Shown here piece after piece: positions 29,798 to 38,973 of a DNA stretch of 64,000 nt. The stretch is from assembly GCF_003185655.1 (NCBI RefSeq), contig NZ_QHJQ01000005.1:124001-188000 (forward strand), read 5' to 3'. The notes under the pieces were generated by a model. That model ran no database searches, was not told the origin of the DNA, and saw only the letters and a program-made list of their open reading frames with translations. This stretch comes from Coraliomargarita sinensis (lineage in GTDB: Bacteria; Verrucomicrobiota; Verrucomicrobiia; Opitutales; Coraliomargaritaceae). Positions within the stretch are counted from its first letter, which is position 1; the number at the start of each line of letters is the position of its first letter. The position numbers were made by a program, and so were the translations under genes.

Positions 29798-30961
29798 ATG
29801 AGAATTCCAAAACTACTTCCGTTTGCTTATGCCATTCGCAATTTACTGCGGGACCCGGCGCGATTTGCCCAAAAAGTCGGGGGCTCCTGCTTGGTGGTCT
29901 TTCTGGTCTTTGCTGCCGGCAGCTTCAACCAGGGGATGGATGAGGTGCTCAGCGCAAGCGGTTCTGACGACAACGTCATCCTACTCGGTGCCGGCTCGGA
30001 AGAAAGCGTCGAGCGCAGTGAGATCGCAGTGCAGACGGAGACTCTGGCAGCGGCAGGGATCAATGGTATCAGCCGCCGTCTCGATATCCCCGCAATTTCG
30101 GGGGAGGTCCATTTCATGGGGCAGCTCTCCGTGCCCGGCGAAGACCCGGCGCAGGCATTACTCCGGGGCATCACCGCTTCGGCTTTCACGGTGCATGAGA
30201 AAGTACGCCTGCTTGAAGGTCGCTTTCCCGGATCGGGTGAAGTCATCGTGGGGCGCTTGGCTCATCACGTGATTGGTGTGGAGGCTACAGAACTGGCAAT
30301 CGGTCAGGAGCTTCGGTTTGAAGGACAGGCATTTGAGATCGTCGGGATCTTTGAAGCGCCCGGCACAGTAATGGAGTCGGAGGTGTGGATGGACCGCGTC
30401 GATTTAATGACTCTGACCCAGCGCGAAAGCATCTCTTGTGTCATTGTAAGGCTCGACGGTGAATCCGCCTTTAAATCGGCCGACCTGTTCGCCAAGCAGC
30501 GCCTTGACTTGGAACTGTCCGCCATACGCGAGTCCGCCTATTACGAAAAGGTATCCGCTTTTTTCGGGCCGATTCGTGCCATGACCTGGCTGACTGCCGG
30601 ACTGATTGCGGCCGGTGCCGTTTTTGGCGGATTTAATATGCTCTACGCCGCTTTTGCTTCCCGCATACGGGAGTTGGGTACCCTACAGGCAATCGGTTAC
30701 ACCCGTACGGCTGTCTTTATTTCACTTGTCCAGGAAAGCCTGCTGGCTACTTTAAGCGGTACCATGGTGGCTGCATTCGCCGCGGTCTGGCTTCTGGAAG
30801 GACAGACCGTCTATTTTTCCATCGGTACCTTCTTTTTACAACTGACTCCCGGTGTGGTTCTGGCAGGTCTCTTGACCGGCCTGCTGCTTGGGCTTATAGG
30901 TTCGATTCCGCCAGCGGTACGTTGCCTGGGCGTATCTTTGCCCGCTTCTTTACGATCATAA
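29798..30961 (+). CDS. FtsX-like ABC permease 2
   Basis: The ATG at 29798 gives 387 residues (MRIPKLLPFAYAIRNLLRDP). The layout is an N-terminal segment, a periplasmic MacB_PCD-like domain and three C-terminal segments. The cytoplasmic coupling motif IRELGTLQAIGYTRTAVF is typical of FtsX/MacB permeases. It follows permease 1 by 22 bp. The pair with the ATPase and adaptor makes a complete inner-membrane exporter; the cargo is unknown. Confidence 0.88.
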   Translation: MRIPKLLPFAYAIRNLLRDPARFAQKVGGSCLVVFLVFAAGSFNQGMDEVLSASGSDDNVILLGAGSEESVERSEIAVQTETLAAAGINGISRRLDIPAISGEVHFMGQLSVPGEDPAQALLRGITASAFTVHEKVRLLEGRFPGSGEVIVGRLAHHVIGVEATELAIGQELRFEGQAFEIVGIFEAPGTVMESEVWMDRVDLMTLTQRESISCVIVRLDGESAFKSADLFAKQRLDLELSAIRESAYYEKVSAFFGPIRAMTWLTAGLIAAGAVFGGFNMLYAAFASRIRELGTLQAIGYTRTAVFISLVQESLLATLSGTMVAAFAAVWLLEGQTVYFSIGTFFLQLTPGVVLAGLLTGLLLGLIGSIPPAVRCLGVSLPASLRS

Positions 30962-30979
30962 CACAAACACGCCAATCAT

Positions 30980-31540
30980 ATGAAAAACACAACAACTGGA
31001 TGCTCCCGGATCATGCTAACTCTGATCTCAGTGGTTTCGTTATTATTACTTTCCGCATGCGGCGAAAAAAATGCTGAGAGCCCCGCGGCGGCCGATACGC
31101 AGGCAGGTAGTCCTCTGGATGGTATCCGGTTGCTGGATACGAAGCCTTCTGCTGCGATCGCGGTTAAGACAGCACGCCAGCAGCTTGAGCCCGGCGATGA
31201 AGCGGTTGTCTTCGGACAAATCGGCGGAGTGGGAAATCCATTTCTGGAGGGGTATGCCGGTTTTGTTCTGGCAGATACGGATATCCTCTTTTGCGATGAA
31301 ATGGGAGACGACCATTGCCCAACGCCCTGGGATGCCTGCTGTGAAGACCAGGACGCGCTCAAAGGGGCCCGTGTCAGCGTGCAGTTTGTCGACGGGGAGG
31401 GCCAGATTCTGCCGGTCAGTATGAGTGGCTTTGCCGGACTTGAGGGGCTCAGTCATGTTGTCGTTGCCGGTAAAGTGGCCCAAAATTCCACGCCTGAGAA
31501 TCTGATCATTAAAGCTGATAGCCTATACAAGGGCGAGTGA
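30980..31540 (+). CDS. Lipoprotein of the ABC export operon
   Basis: This 186-residue protein has a lipoprotein signal with lipobox LLSAC (C27). The mature part has a beta-rich segment (EAVVFGQIGGVGNPF), a cysteine-rich motif (FCDEMGDDHCPTPWDACCE) and an OB-like end (VSVQFVDGEGQILPVSMSGF). I know no named family. It lies 18 bp after permease 2, so it is almost surely part of the export system, as a periplasmic membrane-attached component. The clustered Cys, Asp and His residues could bind a metal ion; this is inference. Confidence 0.7.
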   Translation: MKNTTTGCSRIMLTLISVVSLLLLSACGEKNAESPAAADTQAGSPLDGIRLLDTKPSAAIAVKTARQQLEPGDEAVVFGQIGGVGNPFLEGYAGFVLADTDILFCDEMGDDHCPTPWDACCEDQDALKGARVSVQFVDGEGQILPVSMSGFAGLEGLSHVVVAGKVAQNSTPENLIIKADSLYKGE

Positions 31541-31818
31541 TCGTCTTGCTTGGAATTGAAATACTGCTTACCGGGTAGATTTTACACAAACGACGTTATC
31601 TGGCTTGAAGGCAGTGTTTTAAGAACTTTTTGGGTTCAGCACTTGCCATGTATTCAGACTGGGGGTATATGCTTCTGTGCTATATTGTTTAGAGCATAAT
31701 TATCATTATCCCTTAAGCCTCTAAGCACACGATAGTTACATAATCTTTTGCACAAAATTAATTTTTTCCTGAAAACCCCTTGATCCAAGGGTGTTATCGT
31801 TCGCTATTATAGTCAGTT
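31541..31818. promoter_or_regulatory. AT-rich leader of the ectoine operon
   Basis: This 278-bp region is much more AT-rich than its surroundings. A possible promoter is TTGATC (31780-31785) and TATTAT (31805-31810), with 19 bases between. If it is used, transcription would begin almost at the first ectA codon, giving a leaderless message. There is no clear terminator for the preceding operon and no known osmotic operator. Confidence 0.35.
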
Positions 31819-32304
31819 ATTAATATACAATTCCAACATCCCACGGCCGAGGACGGCTTCAATGTAAATCAGTTGATTGCGGATAGTCCGCCTCTGGACA
31901 CGAACTCGGTATATTGTAATCTCTTGCAATGCTCTCATTTTGCGCAGACCTGCATTATTGCCAAAGAAGACGACCAGGTGATGGGCTTTGTTTCCGGCTA
32001 CCGCATTCCCGACCGCCCGGAAGTGCTCTTTGTCTGGCAGGTGGTCGTTTCTGCCAAAGCGCGCGGGCAGGGGCTTGCCGGTCGAATGATACAAGCATTA
32101 CTGGAATCCGACGCCTGCCGAGAAGTCACCCACATCGAAACCAGCATCACGAGCGACAATGATGCTTCATGGGGGCTGTTTAAGAAGCTGGCCAAGAAGC
32201 TCAACGCAGCCACCAGCGAAACTGTACTCTTTGATAAGGAAGCACACTTCGGTGGTCAGCATGACAGCGAGATGCTCTTCCGTATTGGTCCCTTTTCACA
32301 CTAA
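31819..32304 (+). CDS. ectA: L-2,4-diaminobutyrate acetyltransferase, unusual start
   Basis: A GNAT-fold enzyme that acetylates L-2,4-diaminobutyrate, the second step of ectoine synthesis. The family blocks HPTAEDGFNVNQLIADSPPL, DTNSVYCNLLQCSHFAQTC and LFVWQVVVSAKARGQGLAGR are all in one frame, and the mature length (about 161) is normal. The start is the problem. The frame is open only from 31813, after a TAG at 31810-31812. No ATG, GTG or TTG occurs before the conserved HPTAEDG block. ATT at 31819 (or ATA at 31825) is the likely initiator. The first normal candidate, TTG at 31873, would remove about 18 residues including conserved ones. ectB follows after 14 bp. Confidence 0.85.
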   Translation: MNIQFQHPTAEDGFNVNQLIADSPPLDTNSVYCNLLQCSHFAQTCIIAKEDDQVMGFVSGYRIPDRPEVLFVWQVVVSAKARGQGLAGRMIQALLESDACREVTHIETSITSDNDASWGLFKKLAKKLNAATSETVLFDKEAHFGGQHDSEMLFRIGPFSH

Positions 32305-32318
32305 CCCATACCAATAAC

Positions 32319-33635
32319 ATGAAAATATTCGAAGAACTCGAATCCGAAGTCCGTAGTTACTCGCGTAATTTCCCGCGCATCTTCAAGCGCGCACAAGGGG
32401 AATTCATCTACGACGAAGACGAAAACGAATACATCGATTTCCTCGCGGGCGCCGGTGCGCTCAACTACGGGCACAACCATCCGATCATGCGCACGAAGCT
32501 GATCGAGTATATTGAGTCCGGGGGTATGACGCACAGCCTTGACCTCTTTACGGATGCCAAGCGTGAATTCATGGAGACATTCCGGGAAAAGATCCTGGAC
32601 AAACGCGACATGGATTACCGCCTTATGTTCACGGGACCGACCGGCACCAACGCGGTCGAGGCTTCGCTCAAGATGGCCCGCAAACTCAAGCAGCGTTCCC
32701 ACGTGATCGCCTTCACCAACGGGTGGCACGGCCAGACGCTGGGTGCCCTATCGATGACGGCCAACTCGCATCACCGTGACGGCGCGGGGATCGCACTCAC
32801 CGGTGCGCACCGCTTGCCCTACGACGGTTACCTCGGCGACCAGCTCAACACCATCGAGTATCTCGACAAGGTGCTGAGTGATACCAGCAGTGGAGTCGAC
32901 CTCCCTGCGGCCTGCATCGTGGAAACCATCCAGGGTGAGGGCGGTGTCAATTACTGCAGCCCGGAATGGCTCCGCGGACTCTCCGAAGTCTGTAAGAAGC
33001 ATGACGTTCTGCTCATCATCGACGATATCCAGGCCGGTTGCGGTCGCTCCGGGAGTTTCTTCAGCTTTGAAGAAGCCGGTATTGAACCTGACATCGTGAC
33101 GCTGTCCAAATCGCTGAGCGGCTACGGCCTCCCGTTTGCCATGGTTATGTTCAAGCCAGAACTCGACCGCTGGAGCCCGGGCGAACACAACGGAACTTTC
33201 CGTGGTAATTGTCATGCTTTCGTCACGGCCAAGGCTGCGATCGATACTTACTGGTCGGACGACACTTTCCAGCAGGAAGTTCGTAAGAAGGGCAAATACA
33301 TCGCCGATCGTCTCGACAAGATCGTTGAGAAATACGGCGACGGTAATTTCACCGTAATGGGCCGGGGCATGTTCCAGGGCATCAATTGCGTGAATGGCGA
33401 AATCGCCAGCAAGATCACCCGGGCCGCTTTCAAGAAGGGACTCATCATCGAAACCAGCGGTACGGATGACCAGATCATCAAACTGCTTTGCCCGCTGATC
33501 ATAGCCGAGGAGGTACTGGCCAAGGGGATCGATATCATCGAGGAGTCGATCGATGAAGTCTGTGCCAATATCGAAGTGCCGGAAGAAAGCGATTACTTCG
33601 ACGACGTTACGGTAAACGACACAAAGGAAGACTAA
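32319..33635 (+). CDS. ectB: L-2,4-diaminobutyrate--2-oxoglutarate transaminase
   Basis: A 438-residue class III PLP aminotransferase and the first enzyme of ectoine synthesis: L-aspartate 4-semialdehyde plus glutamate gives diaminobutyrate. Visible blocks are [49 protein letters not shown] (D235/D236) and the PLP lysine in [10 protein letters not shown] (K264). Length and order fit EctB. It lies 14 bp after ectA and 2 bp before ectC. Confidence 0.96.
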   Translation: MKIFEELESEVRSYSRNFPRIFKRAQGEFIYDEDENEYIDFLAGAGALNYGHNHPIMRTKLIEYIESGGMTHSLDLFTDAKREFMETFREKILDKRDMDYRLMFTGPTGTNAVEASLKMARKLKQRSHVIAFTNGWHGQTLGALSMTANSHHRDGAGIALTGAHRLPYDGYLGDQLNTIEYLDKVLSDTSSGVDLPAACIVETIQGEGGVNYCSPEWLRGLSEVCKKHDVLLIIDDIQAGCGRSGSFFSFEEAGIEPDIVTLSKSLSGYGLPFAMVMFKPELDRWSPGEHNGTFRGNCHAFVTAKAAIDTYWSDDTFQQEVRKKGKYIADRLDKIVEKYGDGNFTVMGRGMFQGINCVNGEIASKITRAAFKKGLIIETSGTDDQIIKLLCPLIIAEEVLAKGIDIIEESIDEVCANIEVPEESDYFDDVTVNDTKED

Positions 33636-33637
33636 AA

Positions 33638-34039
33638 ATGATCGTTCGCACTATGAAAGAAGCGGCCGAGTCCGGTCGCAAAATCGTATCGCCTGAAAAG
33701 AATTGGGATAGCACCCGCTTGCTGCTCAAGGATGATAAGATGGGGTTTTCCTTTCACATCACCACCATCTACAAGGGGGCCGACTTCCGTATGCACTACC
33801 AGAATCATCTGGAGTCGGTCTACTGCATCTCGGGGCGTGGTGAGGTGGAAACACTTGACGACGGAAAAGTCTACCCGATCGAAGCGGGCACCATCTACAT
33901 TCTCGATAAGCACGATCGACATGTCCTGCGCGCCTTCGAGGAGATGAAAATGGCCTGCGTGTTCAACCCACCGCTACACGGCAAGGAGGTTCACAACGCA
34001 GAAGGGGCCTACGAGTTGGAGGCCGATACGATCGACTAA
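33638..34039 (+). CDS. ectC: L-ectoine synthase
   Basis: A 133-residue cupin that closes N-gamma-acetyl-diaminobutyrate to ectoine, the final step. Typical blocks are [60 protein letters not shown] and [14 protein letters not shown], holding the iron- and substrate-binding His and Glu residues. It starts 2 bp after ectB and is followed by a strong terminator at 34061-34092. No ectD hydroxylase gene is in the window. Confidence 0.96.
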   Translation: MIVRTMKEAAESGRKIVSPEKNWDSTRLLLKDDKMGFSFHITTIYKGADFRMHYQNHLESVYCISGRGEVETLDDGKVYPIEAGTIYILDKHDRHVLRAFEEMKMACVFNPPLHGKEVHNAEGAYELEADTID

Positions 34040-34060
34040 CATTAGTTTCAATCAAATCTT

Positions 34061-34092
34061 AGAAGCGGCAGAAATGCCGCTTCTATTTTTTT
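34061..34092 (+). terminator. Rho-independent terminator of ectABC
   Basis: A perfect 10-bp stem, AGAAGCGGCA-GAAA-TGCCGCTTCT, is followed by ATTTTTTTT. It starts 21 bp after the ectC stop codon and separates the biosynthetic genes from the transporter gene. Confidence 0.92.
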
Positions 34093-34147
34093 ACAACAAA
34101 ACACAAGGGGCGGTCGAAAAGGCCGCTGATCTCCCGCGAATACTACC

Positions 34148-35566
34148 ATGGTTCTGAGTTTTCTCATCGTTCTTTCGATTTTCCTGATCATCGGATTGAG
34201 CTCCGTCCTTCAGAGTCGGGGAACGAAGTCGGACTATTACATTGCCAGTTCAAGTGTGCCGGCTTCGCTGGTGGGCTTATCCGCCGTGGCGACCAATAAC
34301 AGCGGTTACATGTTTATCGGTGTTATTGGTTATACCTATGCGACTGGTTTGGCGGCTATCTGGTTGATGATTGGATGGATTGCGGGGGACTACCTCGCTT
34401 CGACCATCATCCATTCCCGGCTGCGGAAAGCGACCGAAAGCACCAAGGAAGTCAGCTATTCCGGGGTGCTTAGTAATTGGGACGGGGTTGTGGATCTCCG
34501 CCTCCAGCGCACGGCGGGTCTCATCACTCTCATCTTCTTGCTGGCCTACGCGAGTGCCCAACTTGTGGCGGGGAGTAAGGCACTGCACGTCCTCCTGGAC
34601 TGGCCGATCGAAGCCGGGGCAATTGTCGGCGCGATTTTAGTCGTCCTGTATTGTCTGGCGGGCGGGATTCGCGCGTCCATTTGGACGGACGCCGCGCAGT
34701 CAGTGGTCATGATCATTGCCATGAGCATCATGCTCGTCGTCGCCGGGATGTCTTTTGGAGGCATCGGTGGCGCGGTTGTGGAGATGCGCGAGATTGATGG
34801 CTTTCTGAACTGGTTTCCTCAGGATTTGGCACTGCCCGGGTTGGCAGGTGGTTTCCTTTTTGCCCTGAGCTGGGGCTTTGCCGGGATGTCGGTGATCGGC
34901 CAGCCGCACGTGATGGTGCGTTTTATGACACTGAACGATTCCGGAAAAATGCTGCGGGCGCGCCAGTGGTATTACGTTTGGTTCACCGCCTTTTATTTCA
35001 TGGCAACGGCCGTCGGCATGCTCTCCCGAATTTATATTACCGACCCCGGTAACTTCGATCAGGAACTGGCGCTACCCATGATGGCGGCTGAGCTCTTGCC
35101 ACCTTTTGGTGCTGGCATCGTCCTGGCCGGAATTTTCGCGGCGACCATGTCGACGGCAGACTCGCTTGTTCTGAGCTGCTCCTCGGCAGTCACGCACGAT
35201 TTGCTGCCGCACAATATCGAAAAACCCTGGATGCTGAAACTCGGTACAGCGCTGATCACCGGAGCGGCACTGGCCTGGGCCTTGTTTAATAAGCAAAGCG
35301 TTTTCAACCTCGTGATCATGTCATGGTCGGGACTGGCCAGCGCCTTTGCACCGCTTTTGATCGCGCGCTGCATCGGGATGCGCCCGCCCTCCGGCGTGGC
35401 ACTCTTCTCCATGCTTGTTGGCCTCGGCGTCGCATTGGGTTGGCGCCTGATGGGCTGGCACTCCGCGGTTTACGAAGGGATGCCGGGGATCATTGTCGGT
35501 TTCGTCGTGCTAGTTGCCGGGAGTGCGCTCTTTTCAAAGAGTGAGCGGGGTAGCATCGGACCGTAA
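34148..35566 (+). CDS. Sodium:solute symporter (SSS family)
   Basis: The 472 residues contain about 12-13 hydrophobic segments. The SSS pattern is clear: GLSAVATNNSGYMFIGVIGY, a PutP-like RTAGLITLIFLLAYASAQLV, LYCLAGGIRASIWTDAAQSV and GIFAATMSTADSLVLSCSSA. The last holds the Na+-site Ser/Thr and Asp of PutP-type carriers. It imports a solute with Na+. Because it follows ectABC, a compatible solute such as proline or ectoine is a reasonable guess. It has its own unit after the ectC terminator. The stop codon lies inside a REP-like repeat. Confidence 0.88.
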   Translation: MVLSFLIVLSIFLIIGLSSVLQSRGTKSDYYIASSSVPASLVGLSAVATNNSGYMFIGVIGYTYATGLAAIWLMIGWIAGDYLASTIIHSRLRKATESTKEVSYSGVLSNWDGVVDLRLQRTAGLITLIFLLAYASAQLVAGSKALHVLLDWPIEAGAIVGAILVVLYCLAGGIRASIWTDAAQSVVMIIAMSIMLVVAGMSFGGIGGAVVEMREIDGFLNWFPQDLALPGLAGGFLFALSWGFAGMSVIGQPHVMVRFMTLNDSGKMLRARQWYYVWFTAFYFMATAVGMLSRIYITDPGNFDQELALPMMAAELLPPFGAGIVLAGIFAATMSTADSLVLSCSSAVTHDLLPHNIEKPWMLKLGTALITGAALAWALFNKQSVFNLVIMSWSGLASAFAPLLIARCIGMRPPSGVALFSMLVGLGVALGWRLMGWHSAVYEGMPGIIVGFVVLVAGSALFSKSERGSIGP

Positions 35567-35663
35567 GGCCGATGATAAATATGTCTTCGTTATCGGTCTG
35601 ACGGTCCGATGCTACCTAGCTTGCCAAGAATGCTTGGTCGTCGGTCTGACGGACCGATGCCAC
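35551..35663. repeat. REP-like cluster, ATCGGTCTGACGGTCCGAT family
   Basis: Three copies of a ~24-bp imperfect palindrome are present: 35551-35575 (inverted, TAGCATCGGACCGTAAGGCC), 35591-35616 (TATCGGTCTGACGGTCCGAT) and 35640-35663 (GTCGGTCTGACGGACCGATG). A fourth partial copy, GATCGATGCTAC, follows near 35673-35684. Each can fold on itself, and the first two can pair with each other. The cluster lies between the converging transporter and alaS genes, where it may end transcripts from both sides. Confidence 0.8.
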
Positions 35664-35694
35664 ATCTGTGAGATCGATGCTACGGCAGGACTAC

Positions 35695-38496
35695 CTATGC
35701 CAAAAGCTCCTTCGCCTTGGACTCAAGCTCGGATGCCTTATTGAGCTCAGGTGCGGCGCCACGGGCCATATCCGGCTTGCCGCCGCCTTTGCCTCCGGCG
35801 ATAGGGGCGATCTCTTTGATTAGATTGCCTGCATTCTGTCCTGAGTCGCTACCAGCCAGAGCACCCAGGTGCAATTTCTCTCCATCGTTTACGATAAAGA
35901 AGGCGGCCTCTGTGAATTGCTTCGATTTCAACCCGTTGAGTAACTCCTGAAGAAGCGCTGCCGGCCCTTCAGTGGAAAGCACCAGGGAATTGTTCAAATC
36001 CAGGTCTTTGAGGAATTCGCTGGCCATCTTGGCGGCACCGGCGGCCTGAGCTTTTTTCAACGCCTTGTCGGCCTCGACAGTCGCATTTTTCAAGCCCTCG
36101 ATATGCCTGAGGGCATCTTTAAAGACCTGATTCTTTTGCTCAAAGGTGCCCGAATCCAGCATGCCGGCCATAATGTGCGGGAAACCGGGGAATGAAACAG
36201 GTTCTGCGTCCAGTTCTTCCAGTTTTCCGTTGAGCTTGTCCAGTCGCTTGCGCAATTCATCACCTTCTACGGTCGCCTTTTCAATTTTGCTGTGTATCCA
36301 GTCGTAAGCTGCCGTTCCGCAGACGGCCTCGATACGGCGAATACCGGATGCGATTGCCCCCTCGGACTTGATTTTAAAAAGTCCGATATCCTGAGTGTGA
36401 TTCACGTGAGTGCCGCCACAAAGCTCCATGGAGTAACCATCCAACTGCCCGGGGTGACCGCCGATCTGAACGACACGCACCTTATCACCGTACTTGTCAC
36501 CGAAGAACTGCTGTATGTCCTTACGCTCCTTGATGGAAGCATAGGGCACTTCGACGGCACTGACGGGTTCGTTGGCTTCGATGCATTCATTCACCTTCAA
36601 TTCAAGCGCGTCGATCTGTTCCGAACTAAGAGCACCGGAGTTAAAGTCGAAACGTAAGCGGTTGCGGCTGACAAGGGAGCCCTGCTGCGCGGCATCCGGC
36701 GATACGATTTCATGGAGTGCCCAATGGAGCAGGTGGGTCGCGCTGTGATGCGCTTCGATTGGGCGACGGCGCTCCGGATCGATGCGAAGTATCACTTTAT
36801 CGCCAACTGATATATCGGCATCGGCAGGCAAGCAGTGCGCTCTTGCCGAACTGAGCTGATGGACGGCAGAGACAGGGTAGGTCTCGTCTTTCACGGTGAG
36901 GCTGCCCTGGTCGCCAAGCTGACCACCCATTTCCACGTAGAACGGCGTGCGGTCGGTGATGACGAGCAATTCACCATCCTGTGGATGAATCTCCAGGACA
37001 GTGGCGGTACTTTCGTCTTCTTCGAATCCGGTAAACTCGGTAACGGCATCGGTCGCGATTTCAGCTGCCTTGACCAATTGCTGCGTTCTGGCGGCACGGG
37101 CTCGCTCGCGCTGGGCCTCCATGTGTTTTTCGAAGGTATCCATATCGACCTTGAGCCCACGCTCCGCACAGAGCAATTGAGTGAGGTCGATGGGGAAGCC
37201 GTAGGTGTCGTAAAGTTTAAAAGCAAATTCCCCGTCAAGCTGACCCTTGAGTCCGTCCAGTTCCTGTTCAAAAATGACGAGTCCGCGGTCGAGTGTCTCG
37301 TTAAAGCTGGCTTCCTCCCGCTGGAGATTTTCCTTTACGGCATCGGCGCGTTCCTTGAGTTCGGGAAAGACCTCACCGAACTCCCCGACCAAAGTGTCGA
37401 CCAGTTCCGGAAGAAAGGTTTGCTGGCTGGAAAAGCCTAGGGTGCGCCCGTAGCGGACGGCCCGGCGGAGAATACGACGGAGCACATAATTGCGCCCGGT
37501 GTTGCCCAACAGGATACCGTCGGCTAGCGAGAAAGTGAGGGTGCGGATGTGGTCGGCGATCACGCGAAAGGCGATCGCCTCTTTCATCTCGTCGGATAGC
37601 TTGGATTTGTCGCTGTCGACGGACTCCGGATAGATGTCTTTGTAAGTCTTGCCGCTGAGCTTCTCCAAGGTGCGGAAAATCGGCTGGAACACATCGGTCG
37701 CATAGTTACTGGGCTTCTGCGAAAAATCGGTGAACCCCTTGGTATTTTGGATGAGCGAGCAGGCGCGCTCGAAGCCCATGCCGGTATCGATGTGTTTGGC
37801 GGGCAGGTCACGGTAGCTGCCGTCGGACTCCGCGTTGTATTGAATGAAGACCAGATTCCAGATTTCGATGCAGAGATCCGAGTCCTTATTGACAAGTTTG
37901 CCCTGGCTGTCGCCGTTCGGGGTGAGGTCGACGTGGAGTTCGGAGCAGGGGCCACAGGGGCCGGTCTCGCCCATCATCCAGAAGTTGTCCTTTACGTCTC
38001 CGTTGATCACGTGGACTTTGGGGTCGAGACCTTTCTTCTCAAACAGGGCGGCCCAAAAGTCGTAGGCTTCCTGGTCGAACTGGGAGGGGTCGCCTTCGCC
38101 GGGCATGTAAATGGTGGCGTACAGTCGGTCGGCAGGCACGCCCCAGCGCTCGACAATGAGTTCCCAGCTCCATTCGATCGCCTCTTTCTTGAAATAGTCA
38201 CCGAAGGACCAGTTCCCCAGCATTTCGAAGAAGGTGTGATGATAGGTATCGTAGCCGACGTCCTCGAGATCGTTGTGCTTACCCCCAGCACGGATGCATT
38301 TCTGGGTGTCCGCCGCCCGGGCCGGCGAGTAGGGCGCCTTTTCCGTGCCGAGGAAGTAGGGCACGAATTGATTCATCCCCGCATTGGTGAAAAGCAAGCC
38401 CGGCGACTGCGGCATCAAAGAAGCCGACGGCACGACGGTGTGCTGCTTATCTTTAAAAAAATCGAGGAAGGATTGGCGGATTTCAGCGGATGTCAT
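35695..38496 (-). CDS. alaS: Alanyl-tRNA synthetase
   Basis: A 933-residue protein charging tRNA-Ala. The N-terminal class II catalytic part (MTSAEIRQSFLDFFKDKQHT, GMNQFVPYFLG, ADTQKCIRAGGKHNDLEDVG) is followed by the tRNA-recognition region and the editing domain, with zinc-binding HHSATHLLHWALH and CGGTHVNHT. A coiled coil and a C-Ala domain ending GGKGGGKPDMARGAAPELNK complete it. It is slightly longer than the E. coli enzyme (876). All key motifs are intact. It is monocistronic, bounded by a repeat cluster at its 3' end and an inverted-repeat cassette at its 5' end. Confidence 0.97.
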   Translation of the reverse strand: MTSAEIRQSFLDFFKDKQHTVVPSASLMPQSPGLLFTNAGMNQFVPYFLGTEKAPYSPARAADTQKCIRAGGKHNDLEDVGYDTYHHTFFEMLGNWSFGDYFKKEAIEWSWELIVERWGVPADRLYATIYMPGEGDPSQFDQEAYDFWAALFEKKGLDPKVHVINGDVKDNFWMMGETGPCGPCSELHVDLTPNGDSQGKLVNKDSDLCIEIWNLVFIQYNAESDGSYRDLPAKHIDTGMGFERACSLIQNTKGFTDFSQKPSNYATDVFQPIFRTLEKLSGKTYKDIYPESVDSDKSKLSDEMKEAIAFRVIADHIRTLTFSLADGILLGNTGRNYVLRRILRRAVRYGRTLGFSSQQTFLPELVDTLVGEFGEVFPELKERADAVKENLQREEASFNETLDRGLVIFEQELDGLKGQLDGEFAFKLYDTYGFPIDLTQLLCAERGLKVDMDTFEKHMEAQRERARAARTQQLVKAAEIATDAVTEFTGFEEDESTATVLEIHPQDGELLVITDRTPFYVEMGGQLGDQGSLTVKDETYPVSAVHQLSSARAHCLPADADISVGDKVILRIDPERRRPIEAHHSATHLLHWALHEIVSPDAAQQGSLVSRNRLRFDFNSGALSSEQIDALELKVNECIEANEPVSAVEVPYASIKERKDIQQFFGDKYGDKVRVVQIGGHPGQLDGYSMELCGGTHVNHTQDIGLFKIKSEGAIASGIRRIEAVCGTAAYDWIHSKIEKATVEGDELRKRLDKLNGKLEELDAEPVSFPGFPHIMAGMLDSGTFEQKNQVFKDALRHIEGLKNATVEADKALKKAQAAGAAKMASEFLKDLDLNNSLVLSTEGPAALLQELLNGLKSKQFTEAAFFIVNDGEKLHLGALAGSDSGQNAGNLIKEIAPIAGGKGGGKPDMARGAAPELNKASELESKAKELLA

Positions 38497-38510
38497 AGAA
38501 AGTATATTTT

Positions 38511-38947
38511 AAACCACGGATGAACACAGATAGACACGGATTATGCGTTCTCATCGAACAACGCGTTTCCATTCTGGTTTCGCATGTTTGAAGTTGATAA
38601 TAAGGCCCACCTTGAGGCCTGTAAGGTTCAGATAGTTGAGCATTTTTGGCACGCTCATTTTCTGTGATTTTTTGGATAGTTTTGGTGTCCACAACGATCT
38701 TGTCGTAAACGATCAGATCAGGCACATATTTGCCAACTTGGACGCCTTTGTAATTCACATTATATTCGCTTTGCTGGGAGTAAGGAATGTTTCGAAGGGA
38801 AAATTCTACAACTAATGCGTATTCGTAGATCTTTTAATGGAGTCCGTGTCCGATCTCGTTGAGAACCTCAAATGAGCAATTTATGATCTCTGCGGTCTCA
38901 TCAGAGTGAAGGAGTTGACTGCCCTTATCCGTGTTCATCCGCGGTTT
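38511..38947. mobile_element. Decayed GxxExxY cassette with terminal inverted repeats
   Basis: The left end (38511-38533, AAACCACGGATGAACACAGA) and the right end (38925-38947, whose complement begins AAACCGCGGATGAACACGGA) match at about 20 of 23 positions in inverted orientation. Between them lies a broken GxxExxY gene. The left repeat starts 14 bp before the alaS ATG, so the element reaches the alaS leader. Confidence 0.65.
38551..38938 (-). pseudogene. GxxExxY-family (PDDEXK_3) pseudogene
   Basis: Reading from ATG 38938, the frame runs IINCSFEVLNEIGHGLH, then TAA (38834-38836), then KIYEYALVVEFSLRNIPYSQ, then VNYKGVQVGKYVPDLIVYDK and IVVDTKTIQKITENERAK. The stop replaces exactly the Glu of the G-x-x-E-x-x-Y motif. 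A second lesion, one extra A in the run at 38643-38647, shifts the frame; reading one frame over restores MLNYLNLTGLKVGLIINFKH and the family end, closing at TGA 38551-38553. Two independent lesions make a true pseudogene. The intact relative is at 57560. Confidence 0.8.
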
Positions 38948-38973
38948 ATGAATCTTGAAGATGTACGCGTTTT

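Noticed and set aside
31873..32304. ectA starting at TTG 31873
   Set aside because: It would discard the conserved HPTAEDGFNVNQL segment, which is in frame and family-typical.
34148..35566. Symporter as part of the ectABC transcript
   Set aside because: A strong perfect-stem terminator lies between ectC and the transporter, so a separate unit is more likely.
37747..38523. 258-codon plus-strand frame
   Set aside because: Antisense to conserved alaS catalytic sequence.
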